From Acuticoccus yangtzensis (GTDB taxonomy: Bacteria > Pseudomonadota > Alphaproteobacteria > Rhizobiales > Amorphaceae), in the NCBI RefSeq assembly GCF_001927245.1, contig NZ_MJUX01000001.1, positions 186,001 to 250,000 of the forward strand: a stretch of 64,000 nt of DNA, read 5' to 3'. The notes under the pieces were generated by a model, which saw only the letters and a program-made list of their open reading frames with translations, did not search any database and was not told the origin of the DNA. Position 1 is the stretch's first letter. The number at the start of each line of letters is the position of its first letter. Below, one piece after another: positions 26,654 to 34,338 of this stretch. The translations under genes were made by a program, and so were the position numbers.

Positions 26654-27409
26654 GTGGACACTGCGTTGACCCCCGACACGCCCATTCTCGATGTTCGCGG
26701 CCTCACCAAGCGGTTCGGCTCGACCGAAGTGCTGAAAGGCATCGACCTCAAGGTCAGACCCCAGGAACTCGTCTTCGTGATCGGCCCTTCGGGGTCCGGC
26801 AAGTCCACCTTTCTGAGGTGCTGCAACCGCCTGGAGGAGCCGACCGACGGCTCAATCCGCGTCGCCGGGGTGGAGCTTCTGGCGCACAAGGTGGACATCA
26901 ACGCCATGCGCCGGCGCATCGGCATGGTGTTCCAGTCCTTCAACCTCTACCCGCACATGACCGCGCGCGGGAACGTCATGCTGGCGCTGCGCAAGGTTTT
27001 GAAGATGCCTAAGGAGCAGGCACGCGCCGAGGCGGATGCGGCGCTGGACCGCGTCGGCCTCGCCGATCGCGCGGGGCATCACCCGAGCGCCCTCTCCGGC
27101 GGTCAGCAGCAGCGCGTCGCCATCGCCCGCGCGCTGGCGCTGAAGCCGGAACTGATGCTGTTCGACGAGCCCACCAGCGCGCTGGACCCCGAACTCGTCG
27201 GCTCCGTTCTCGGCGGCATGCGCGACCTGAAGGCCGACGGCATGACCATGCTCGTCGTCAGCCACGAGATGCGCTTCGCCCAGGAGGCGGCCGACCGCGT
27301 GGTGTTCATGGACGGCGGCGTGATCGTCGAAGAAGGTCCGCCGTCCGCAATCTTCGGCGCGCCAAAGCACGAGCGCACCCGCGCCTTCCTCTCACGCGTC
27401 CTCAACTGA
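26654..27409 (+). CDS. Amino-acid-type ABC transporter ATP-binding protein
   Basis: A 251-residue ATPase of the GlnQ/HisP class. Walker [11 protein letters not shown]-loop, signature LSGGQQQR, Walker B LMLFDEP and the H-loop SHEM are intact. The GTG at 26654 is used as start; TTG 26665 is out of frame. It lies after the hairpin at 26609-26635 and three bases before the first permease gene. Confidence 0.85.
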   Translation: MDTALTPDTPILDVRGLTKRFGSTEVLKGIDLKVRPQELVFVIGPSGSGKSTFLRCCNRLEEPTDGSIRVAGVELLAHKVDINAMRRRIGMVFQSFNLYPHMTARGNVMLALRKVLKMPKEQARAEADAALDRVGLADRAGHHPSALSGGQQQRVAIARALALKPELMLFDEPTSALDPELVGSVLGGMRDLKADGMTMLVVSHEMRFAQEAADRVVFMDGGVIVEEGPPSAIFGAPKHERTRAFLSRVLN

Positions 27410-27412
27410 CCG

Positions 27413-28114
27413 ATGGACCAGGCACTTCCCCCGACAAGGTGGACGATCTTCCTCGACACCTTCTTCAAGGCGTCCGTCATCGACCAATATCTGCCCTCGA
27501 TCCTGAAGGGCATCGTCGTCACGCTGGAGGTGGCGGCGCTGGTGGTGATCTGCGGCATCCTCCTCGGCCTCACGTTGGCGCTGGTGCGCGCCTACCGGAT
27601 CCGCGCCGTCAACATTCTCATCGTCATCCTGGTGGACATGCTGCGCGCGCTGCCGCCTCTCGTCATCATCCTGGTGGTCTATTTCGGCCTGCCCAATGTC
27701 GGCATCGCGCTGTCCAACTTCGCCGTGCTGTGGCTGATTTTGACGCTGGTTCTGGCCGCCTTCGCCGAAGAGATCTTCTGGGCCGGCATCACCGCGACGC
27801 CGAAGGGCCAGTGGGAGGCCGCCCGGTCCACCGGCCTCGGCTTCACGCAGACGCTCCTCTTCGTGGTGATGCCGCAGGCGCTTCGCATCACCATCCCGCC
27901 GCTGACCAACCGCACGATCGCGATCACCAAGAACACCGCCCTCGGCACCGTCATCGGCGTGCCGGAGATCCTCAACCAGGCGACCACCGCGACGTCCTTC
28001 GCCGGCAACGCCACCCCGCTGATGATGGGCGCTGTGGCCTACATGGTCATCTTCATCCCCGTGGTGACCTTCGGGCGCTGGCTCGAAACGCGGTTTGCAT
28101 GGAGGCGCGCATGA
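27413..28114 (+). CDS. Amino-acid ABC transporter permease
   Basis: A 233-residue HisM/GlnP-type permease with about five membrane segments. The EAA-type loop is EAARSTGLGFTQTLLFVVMPQALRITIPPLTN. It probably forms a heterodimer with the permease encoded at 28212. The end of this gene overlaps the first unit of a 33-base tandem repeat that fills the gap to the partner gene. Confidence 0.87.
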   Translation: MDQALPPTRWTIFLDTFFKASVIDQYLPSILKGIVVTLEVAALVVICGILLGLTLALVRAYRIRAVNILIVILVDMLRALPPLVIILVVYFGLPNVGIALSNFAVLWLILTLVLAAFAEEIFWAGITATPKGQWEAARSTGLGFTQTLLFVVMPQALRITIPPLTNRTIAITKNTALGTVIGVPEILNQATTATSFAGNATPLMMGAVAYMVIFIPVVTFGRWLETRFAWRRA

Positions 28115-28203
28115 CGCGCCTCCCAGAACAAGAGCGGGCGCGCATGATGCGGGTCCCAGGACGTGAGCCGGCGCGCATGACGCGGTTCCACACTCAGAGA
28201 GAG
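28105..28203 (+). repeat. Three tandem copies of a 33-bp repeat between two permease genes
   Basis: Units start at 28105, 28138 and 28171. Each begins GCGCGCATGAYGCG and diverges toward its end. The first unit overlaps the last codons and stop of the upstream permease, and the third ends just before the next start, where GCGCGCCTGATGG resembles a fourth, partial unit. Every unit carries an ATG. The array looks like duplication of a short overlap junction and would add about 100 bases between coupled genes. Confidence 0.8.
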
Positions 28204-28211
28204 CGCGCCTG

Positions 28212-28877
28212 ATGGATCAGCTTCTCGACCAGTTCTTCAACCTCTCCATCATGCAGCAGGTCTTCCCGCTGCTCGTGAAGGGGCTGTGGATGACGCTCAA
28301 GGTCTGCGCCATCGTCATTCCCGTCGGCGCATTCGCCGGGCTCGTCGTTGCGCTCTGCGCCACCAGCCAAAGCCGCCTGGCGCGCATCCTCACCGTGCCT
28401 TACGTGGACCTCTTCCGGGCCGTGCCGCCTCTGGTGCTGCTCATCTTCATCCACTCGGGCCTGCCCTTCGCCGGGATCAGCCTGTCGCCCTTTCAGTCCG
28501 TCACCCTCGCCTTTCTGCTCAACAATTCGGCATTCTATGGCGAGATCTACCGGGCGGGCCTGGAATCCATCGGCGCCGGGCAGCGCGAGGCCGCCCGCTC
28601 CACCGGTCTGACCGCGCTCCAGACCAACATCTACGTCGTCATCCCCCAAGCGGTGCGCAACGTTCTGCCGGATCTCCTCTCCAACACCATCGAGGTGGTC
28701 AAACTCACCTCGCTCGCCAGCGTGGTGGCGTTGCCGGAACTGCTTTATTCTGCCGATATGGCTCGCTCCATCACCTTCAATGCGTCGCCTCTGGTGCTGG
28801 CGGCGGCCTTCTACCTCGTTCTCCTCTGGCCCGTGGTGCGGCTCCTCAGCCGCCTCGAACGCCGCGTCGCCGCATGA
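28212..28877 (+). CDS. Amino-acid ABC transporter permease
   Basis: A 221-residue permease of the HisQ/GlnP type; EAA loop EAARSTGLTALQTNIYVVIPQAVRNVLPDL. Membrane segments begin near residue 20. The TGA at the end overlaps an ATG (28874) that is in frame with the carbamoylase, but the better start for that gene is 21 bases further on. It is the partner of the preceding permease. Confidence 0.87.
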   Translation: MDQLLDQFFNLSIMQQVFPLLVKGLWMTLKVCAIVIPVGAFAGLVVALCATSQSRLARILTVPYVDLFRAVPPLVLLIFIHSGLPFAGISLSPFQSVTLAFLLNNSAFYGEIYRAGLESIGAGQREAARSTGLTALQTNIYVVIPQAVRNVLPDLLSNTIEVVKLTSLASVVALPELLYSADMARSITFNASPLVLAAAFYLVLLWPVVRLLSRLERRVAA

Positions 28878-28894
28878 CTGCAAAAGGACATCCC

Positions 28895-29824
28895 ATGCGT
28901 CTCGTCACCGTCGGAGCCGCCCAGCTCGGCCCGATCCAGAAAGCCGAAAGCCGCGAGGACGTGGTCGCCCGCATGATCCGGCTGCTGGACGAGGCGGCAA
29001 CTCACGGGTGCGACCTCGTCGTCTTCCCTGAGCTTGCCCTCACCACCTTCTTCCCGCGCTGGTACATGACCGACCCGGCCGAGGTCGACGCCTGGTTCGA
29101 GGCCGAAATGCCCGGCCCCGCCACCCGGCCCCTGTTCGACCGCGCCGAGGAACTCGGCATCGCCATCTCCTTCGGCTATGCCGAGAAGACGCCGGACGGG
29201 CACCACTTCAACACCTCGATCCTCACCGACAAGACCGGCACCATCGTCGGCAAATACCGCAAGATCCATCTGCCGGGGCATTCCGAATACGACGAGGAGC
29301 GCGCCTTCCAGCACCTCGAAAAGCGCTACTTCGAGCCGGGCGATCTCGGCTTCCCCGTCTGGCACAATCTCGGCGGCATCATGGGCATGGCGATCTGCAA
29401 CGACCGCCGCTGGCCGGAAACCTACCGCGTCATGGGCCTTCAGGGCGTCGAGATGGTCATGCTCGGCTTCAACACCCCGTCCGTGAACAGCCAGAAGTCC
29501 AGCGAGGGGATCGAGCAGCGGATCTTCCACCACAAGCTCTCGTTGCAGGCGGGCGCCTACCAGAACTCCACCTGGGTGATCGCCGTTGCCAAGGCCGGTG
29601 ACGAAGACGGCCACCACCTGATGGGCGGCACCGTGATCGTCGACCCGAACGGCCAGATCGTCGCCGAGCTCGACACCGAGGAGGACGGGCTCGTCACCTA
29701 CCCCTGCGACCTCGACGCGACGAAGTTCGGCAAGGAAACGATCTTCGACTTCAAGCGCCACCGCCGGATCGAACACTATGGCCGCATCACCTCCCAGGTG
29801 GGTGTCGAGGTGCCGACCGAATGA
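28895..29824 (+). CDS. N-carbamoyl-D-amino-acid hydrolase (D-carbamoylase)
   Basis: A 309-residue nitrilase-superfamily amidohydrolase. The catalytic triad is Glu46 (FPELALTTFFPRW), Lys123 (GKYRKIHLPGH) and Cys168 (GMAICNDRRWPET). FQHLEKRYFEPGDLGFP and the late FKRHRRIEHYG match Agrobacterium D-carbamoylase closely. It converts N-carbamoyl-D-amino acids to D-amino acid, CO2 and ammonia, the second step of hydantoin degradation. I prefer ATG 28895 over 28874 because AAAGGA precedes it by seven bases and it begins at the family N-terminus. Confidence 0.9.
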   Translation: MRLVTVGAAQLGPIQKAESREDVVARMIRLLDEAATHGCDLVVFPELALTTFFPRWYMTDPAEVDAWFEAEMPGPATRPLFDRAEELGIAISFGYAEKTPDGHHFNTSILTDKTGTIVGKYRKIHLPGHSEYDEERAFQHLEKRYFEPGDLGFPVWHNLGGIMGMAICNDRRWPETYRVMGLQGVEMVMLGFNTPSVNSQKSSEGIEQRIFHHKLSLQAGAYQNSTWVIAVAKAGDEDGHHLMGGTVIVDPNGQIVAELDTEEDGLVTYPCDLDATKFGKETIFDFKRHRRIEHYGRITSQVGVEVPTE

Positions 29825-30468
29825 CCGCGACGCTGGATGGCGGGTTGGACCTCGCCTTCAAGGACCTGTCCCAGAAGGACGCCTACAAGATCCTCTGCTC
29901 GGTGGTGGTGCCGCGTCCCATTGCGCTGGTGACGACACTCGCCGAGAACGGCGAGGTCAACGCCGCGCCCTTCTCCTTCTTCAACTGCTTCTCCGAGGCT
30001 CCGCCTCTGGTCGTCCTCGGCCTACAGGTGCGCGACGGTAAGATGAAAGACACCACCCTCAACGTGCGCCGCACCGGTGAGTTCGTGGTGAACCTCGTGT
30101 CGGAAGATATCGCCGAGGCGATGAACCGCTGCGCCGTGGACTTTCCGCCGGACGTCAGCGAGCTCGCCTACGCGGGGCTGACCGCCTCACCGTCCCGCGA
30201 CGTCGCGCCCCCGGCCCTCGCCGAAGCGCCCGTTGCGCTGGAATGCCGGCAGTTCATGATGATCAACGTGTCGCCCGAGCGTGACCTTCTTGTGGGCGAG
30301 GTGCTGCGCGTGCGCGCCCGGCCGGGGCTGATCGACCCCGCAACGCTCTACATGGACCTCGACGCCTACAAGCCCGTCGCCCGCCTGTTCGGCAGCGGTT
30401 ACGCCGGCCTGGGTCCGAAGTTCGACCTGACACGCGAGCCTTACGACCCGGCGAAGCACAGGGCCTGA
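29821..30468 (+). CDS. Flavin reductase-like (FMN-binding split barrel) protein
   Basis: A 215-residue protein of the flavin reductase / DIM6-NTAB family. SVVVPRPIALVTTLAENGEVNAAPFSFFNCFSEAPPLVVLGLQ is the family core (given here in parts: VPRPIALVTT, NAAPFSFFN). It overlaps the carbamoylase by four bases (ATGA), so the two are translated together. Flavin reductases supply reduced flavin to monooxygenases, but none is here. Its place in a hydantoin cluster is unexplained. Many relatives bind FMN without known reductase activity. Confidence 0.8.
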   Translation: MTATLDGGLDLAFKDLSQKDAYKILCSVVVPRPIALVTTLAENGEVNAAPFSFFNCFSEAPPLVVLGLQVRDGKMKDTTLNVRRTGEFVVNLVSEDIAEAMNRCAVDFPPDVSELAYAGLTASPSRDVAPPALAEAPVALECRQFMMINVSPERDLLVGEVLRVRARPGLIDPATLYMDLDAYKPVARLFGSGYAGLGPKFDLTREPYDPAKHRA

Positions 30469-30624
30469 GGCGGGCGCGGCGGCGGACCAGTGCGGCTGTG
30501 CCGGCGGAGGCGCTGCTGCGAGGGTGTTCCCCCTCGCGCTCCCCCGGTTCGCCACCCGGCAAGGGTTACAGGGACAGACGGCCGCTCCGCGCCCGGCTGC
30601 CCTCCAACCCATGGACAAGCCTCG

Positions 30625-30729
30625 GCCGATCCGAGGCGGGGTCAAGACCGCCGTCCTCGCAGTGCTCGCCCGCCAAGAGGCGGACTGCGCGCTGCTCCGG
30701 GCGGGATCTTGACCCCGCCGCGGATCGGC
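30625..30729. repeat. 105-bp imperfect palindrome (REP/MITE-like) between convergent genes
   Basis: The 23-base arms at 30625-30647 and 30707-30729 are inverted copies with one mismatch. Inside, CGCAGT and ACTGCG (with CGCC/GGCG) form a second nested stem. The arm end CTCGGCCGATCCGAG is itself palindromic. The element lies between the convergent flavin reductase and hydantoinase genes. It could be a mobile miniature repeat, a REP-type sequence or a bidirectional terminator. Confidence 0.7.
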
Positions 30730-30739
30730 AAAATCGTGC

Positions 30740-32203
30740 TTAGATGAGCTTTGCGCCGAAATTCAGCGCCGGGTCGAACTCGGGCGCGATCTTGCCCGTG
30801 GGCGCCGCCGCCTTGCCGCCGGTGCGGGGGAGGAATTGCCCCGTTCCCGCGGTGCCGGTCAGCTTGCCGTCGTCGACGATCACGTCGCCGCGGCGCACCA
30901 CCGTCGTCGGCCAGCCCTTCACCGTCATGCCCACATAAGGGGTGTAGCCGGTCGCGTCGGCCATCGTCTCGTCCGTGAAGGTGACCTCCTTCTCGGTGTC
31001 CCAGATCGCGAGGTCCGCATCCTTGCCGATCGCGATCGAGCCCTTGCGGTCGGCGATGTTGTAGATCTGCGCCGGGGCCGTCGCGGTCAGGCGCACGAAA
31101 TCGGTGATCTCCATGCGGCCCTTGGACACCATCGCGTCGAACAGCAGCGGCAGACGCGCCTGAAGGCCCGGCATGCCGTTCGGGATCTGCTTGAAATTCG
31201 GGTTCGGTCCCGCCGACAGCTTGCCCTTCTCGTCGTAGGAGAAAGGGGCGTGGTCGGACGTGATCGTCTGCAGGTCGCCCCGCTCTAGCGCCGCCCACAG
31301 CGCCTCGATGTCGCGCGCCTGGCGCGGCGGCGGGCTGCAGCACCACTTAGCCCCCTCCGTGCCCGGCTTGTCGAGATCCTGCGCGGTGAGGAAGAGATAT
31401 TGCGGGCACGTTTCCGCCCACACCTTCACGCCGCGGGCGCGCGCCGCGTTGATCGTGGCCGCCCCCTCCTCGGTGGAGACGTGGAAGATCATCACCGGCT
31501 GGTCGATCAGTTCCGACATCGTGATGAGCCGGTTGAACGCCTCCGCCTCGGACCCGCGCGGGTGGCTCACCGCATGATATTTCGGCGCCGTATAGCCGCG
31601 CTCCAGGAGACGCTGCACCATCCACTTGATCATACCGTGATTTTCGGCATGAGCGCAGACGAGAGCACCGAGCTCGCGGGCCTTCAGGAGGATGTCGAGA
31701 ACCTGCTCGTCGTCCACCTTCATGGCATCATAGGTCATGAAGATCTTGATGGAGCCGTGGCCGGCCTTCACCAGCTCCGGAAGCTGCTCGGTGAGAAGCA
31801 CATCCGTCGGGTCGGTGACGATGAGGTGAAGCGCGTAGTCGATGATCGCGCCCTTGGCCGCCAGCGCGTGATAATCCTTGGCGACGGTGGCGAGGTCGAG
31901 GCCCTTATGCTGGGCGACGAACGGGATCACCGTCGTGGTCCCGCCGAGCGCGGCGGAGGCGGTGCCGGTCTCGAACGTGTCGGCGTTGACGACACCCATC
32001 GCCGAGAGCTGCTCGATGTGGCAGTGGCTGTCGACCCCGCCGGGGGTGACGATGCGGCCGGTCGCGTCGACGATGCGGGCCGCATCGCCGAGGTTGCTGC
32101 CGAGCGCGGCAATCTTGCCGTCTTTGACGGCGATGTCGGCGCGCATGACGTCGACGGCGGTTGCGACGGACCCGCCGCGGACGATGAGATCGAAGGAAGA
32201 CAT
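30740..32203 (-). CDS. D-hydantoinase / dihydropyrimidinase
   Basis: A 487-residue cyclic amidohydrolase. Metal-centre residues are complete: His60 and His62 (DSHCHIEQ), carbamylatable Lys153 (SIKIFMTY), His185 (CAHAENH), His241 (IFHVSTEEG) and Asp317 (TSDHAPF). It opens 5-substituted hydantoins or dihydropyrimidines to N-carbamoyl amino acids. With the D-carbamoylase at 28895 and the racemase at 32311 it gives a complete route from racemic hydantoins to D-amino acids. It is convergent with the carbamoylase operon and divergent from the racemase gene. A role in pyrimidine breakdown is possible, but the racemase argues for hydantoins. Confidence 0.88.
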   Translation of the reverse strand: MSSFDLIVRGGSVATAVDVMRADIAVKDGKIAALGSNLGDAARIVDATGRIVTPGGVDSHCHIEQLSAMGVVNADTFETGTASAALGGTTTVIPFVAQHKGLDLATVAKDYHALAAKGAIIDYALHLIVTDPTDVLLTEQLPELVKAGHGSIKIFMTYDAMKVDDEQVLDILLKARELGALVCAHAENHGMIKWMVQRLLERGYTAPKYHAVSHPRGSEAEAFNRLITMSELIDQPVMIFHVSTEEGAATINAARARGVKVWAETCPQYLFLTAQDLDKPGTEGAKWCCSPPPRQARDIEALWAALERGDLQTITSDHAPFSYDEKGKLSAGPNPNFKQIPNGMPGLQARLPLLFDAMVSKGRMEITDFVRLTATAPAQIYNIADRKGSIAIGKDADLAIWDTEKEVTFTDETMADATGYTPYVGMTVKGWPTTVVRRGDVIVDDGKLTGTAGTGQFLPRTGGKAAAPTGKIAPEFDPALNFGAKLI

Positions 32204-32310
32204 GGGCGTGGGGGCGTAGGGCTCTGACGGGGTGAGGAAAATGCGGGCTGGCTGGCCCTTCGGCGCGGAATGTGCACACTCCGTGCCGCGATGAGGCTGG
32301 AGGATAACAG

Positions 32311-32991
32311 GTGAGCCGGACCAAACAACGCATTCTGGTGGTCAACCCCAACTCCAACGAGGCCGTCACCCGTGGGATCGACGCCGCGCTCCAGCCGCTG
32401 CGCTATGCCGAGGGGCCCGAAATCGCCTGCATGACGCTGGCCGAAGGGCCGTTCGGCATCGAGACGCAGGCCGATGTTGAGAGCGTCACCCTCCCCCTCG
32501 CCCGGCTGATGCGCGAGACGAACGATACCGACGCCTTCATCATCGCCTGCTATTCGGACCCCGGCCTTCACGTCTGCCGCGAGGCGACCGACCGGCCGGT
32601 GTTCGGCATAGCCGAATGCGGTGTGCTGACGGCGCTGGCGCGGGCGGAGACGTTCGGCGTCATCGCGATCAAGGACCGCTCGATCCCGCGGCACATCCGT
32701 TATCTGCGGCAGATGGGGCTGATGGATCGGCTGGCCGGTGAGCGGGCGCTGGGGCTGAGCGTCGCCGAGACGGCGTCCGGCGGGTCCACGTTGCAGCGCA
32801 TGACCGACGTCGGAACCGCGCTGCGGGACGAGGACGGCGCGCGGGCGATCGTCATGGGCTGCGCGGGCATGGCGGCGCACCGCAAGAACCTGGAGGATCG
32901 GCTCGGAATTCCGGTGATCGACCCGACACAGGCCGCCGCGACGATGGCGCTCGGCACTGTGGCTCTGGCAGCGGCGGCCCTTGCCGCCTGA
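32311..32991 (+). CDS. Hydantoin racemase (Asp/Glu racemase family)
   Basis: A 226-residue protein starting at GTG 32311. VNPNSNEAVTRGID is the family N-terminus, and the two catalytic cysteines are Cys80 (IIACYSDPGL) and Cys184 (VMGCAGM). It interconverts D- and L-5-substituted hydantoins so that the D-specific pathway can use both. It is divergent from the hydantoinase gene, with a 107-base gap that should hold both promoters. An allantoin racemase function is a close alternative in this family. Confidence 0.87.
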   Translation: MSRTKQRILVVNPNSNEAVTRGIDAALQPLRYAEGPEIACMTLAEGPFGIETQADVESVTLPLARLMRETNDTDAFIIACYSDPGLHVCREATDRPVFGIAECGVLTALARAETFGVIAIKDRSIPRHIRYLRQMGLMDRLAGERALGLSVAETASGGSTLQRMTDVGTALRDEDGARAIVMGCAGMAAHRKNLEDRLGIPVIDPTQAAATMALGTVALAAAALAA

Positions 32992-33101
32992 CCCGCCTGC
33001 ATGCCGTCCCGCCCGCATGCCGCCTGCCCTGCCCGTGTGAGTGTCGACGTCAGGACACCGCGCCGAGGTTGATATCGGCGCGATGCCGGGTTTGTCCCAG
33101 C

Positions 33102-33356
33102 ACCTCGATCAGTCGTGTAACCCGGCGACCCTTGCAACTCGACCGCCCGTGCAACGCGATCACCTATCCAACTCGATGCCCCTTGCTACTCGATCGCACG
33201 GGCAACTCCATTGCACGGGTAATTCCATCGCCCGGCCAACTCCATCGCTCGGCCAACTCGGTGAACTGCGCAGCTCGATCAGCCGTACTACTCGGTGACC
33301 TGTGCACCTCGTTCATCCGTGCAGCTCGATCACACGTGGAACTCGATCGCCCGTAC
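33102..33356. repeat. Array of 15 tandem 17-bp repeats, non-coding
   Basis: Fifteen consecutive 17-base units with no gap; unit starts are 33102 + 17n. The consensus is AACTCGATCGCCCGTGC. The left half (AACTCGAT) is better conserved than the right, and individual copies differ at two to six positions. The period is not a multiple of three, and reading frames through it are shadows. It fills most of the 558-base gap (32992-33549) between the racemase gene and a secreted-protein gene. The rest of the gap holds nothing else I recognise apart from the terminator at 33515-33538. Confidence 0.9.
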
Positions 33357-33514
33357 CTCGGTCGCCGACAAATCCCGCGACGTCCGGCGCACGGCGCCCA
33401 GGGCACTGTCGACCCAGGTCCCCGCCGCTCGATAGGCTTCGGCATCGGCGCCCAAGGTCGCCCATAGAAAAAGCCGCCTCGATCACATCGGGCGGCTTGG
33501 TCGACGAGCGAGGC

Positions 33515-33538
33515 AAAACCGGCCCTCGCGGGGGCCGG
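33515..33538 (-). terminator. Intrinsic terminator of the secreted-protein gene
   Basis: On the minus strand CCGGCCC pairs with GGGCCGG around a six-base loop and is followed by TTTTG. It lies 12 bases after the stop of the gene at 33550-34065. Confidence 0.75.
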
Positions 33539-33549
33539 CGCAAGCTCGA

Positions 33550-34065
33550 TTACAGATCGTCGCGATAGAAGAGGTCCGTCCGAGCGGCGTTGTCGGCCAG
33601 CGCCTGACGGAGCGCCGCGGGGGCCTCGATCGCCGGGGCAGCCGTCACCACGCGCAGTTCGGCGATGTCGTCTTCGCTGTCACGCACGGTGATCGACGGG
33701 ATCACCACGTCCTTGGCGATGATGGTCGTGTTGTTCTCGGGATCATGCGTGAACACCTCTTCCCCGTTCGGGTCGAGCAGCACGATGCGCTGGCGCTGAC
33801 CACCGCCGACGACCTCGACATGGGTGACGACGGACGAGGACTCGATCCGGTCCGTGGTGCGCTTCGCGGTCCGGGCGCCCGAAGGATCGGCGATATGCTG
33901 GTCACCGGCCATCATATTGCTGGCCAGTTCGACGTTCTGCGTCAACTTCCCGACAGTCGACGTGACGCCGTTATAGAATTCTTCATGGTTTGCCGCATAA
34001 GCTGCGGCAGCAACGGAACCAGTGAAGACCAACGCGACGATAGCGGTGCGACCGAGCACTGACAT
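33550..34065 (-). CDS. Exported protein of unknown function
   Basis: A 171-residue protein I do not recognise. MSVLGRTAIVALVFTGSVAAAAYAAN is a Sec signal peptide with probable AYA cleavage. The mature part is polar and mainly predicted beta, with VVTHVEVVGGGQRQRIVLLDPNGEEVFTHDPENNTT at its centre (TIIAKDVVIPSITVRD follows). It has no cysteines. It is a single gene with its own terminator, located between the 17-bp repeat array and the photolyase gene. A periplasmic location is likely. Confidence 0.65.
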   Translation of the reverse strand: MSVLGRTAIVALVFTGSVAAAAYAANHEEFYNGVTSTVGKLTQNVELASNMMAGDQHIADPSGARTAKRTTDRIESSSVVTHVEVVGGGQRQRIVLLDPNGEEVFTHDPENNTTIIAKDVVIPSITVRDSEDDIAELRVVTAAPAIEAPAALRQALADNAARTDLFYRDDL

Positions 34066-34338
34066 CCGAGCTCTCCTTCCCGTAGGGCCGTTTGCCCTTT
34101 ATGCCGCTCCTGCGGCTTTTCCCTATGGCGCTCCTAAGCGCCGACTTGTCCACAGTTGGATATGTTGCACCTCGGCCACAACCCCATACTGTCGACATTC
34201 GAGATCACTTTTTGGGGAAAATTTAACTTTGCCCCTGTGTCTCACCAACGTTAAACAGGACATTCAGTTCCCGTCCGCGTCGGTGTTCTCCTTATACCCC
34301 CAAACGATTCGCGGCGCAAGCGTGGGGTAAGGCTCGCC

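Noticed and set aside
30625-30729. Insertion sequence
   Set aside because: There is no transposase frame between the inverted arms, which enclose only 59 bases.
33102-33356. CRISPR array
   Set aside because: Units are contiguous 17-mers with no unique spacers of constant length, no leader and no cas genes.
33041-33467. Reading frames of 85-132 codons through the 17-bp array
   Set aside because: The repeat period is not a multiple of three, the translations are repetitive without a family, and several frames are open at once, as expected from the repeat itself.
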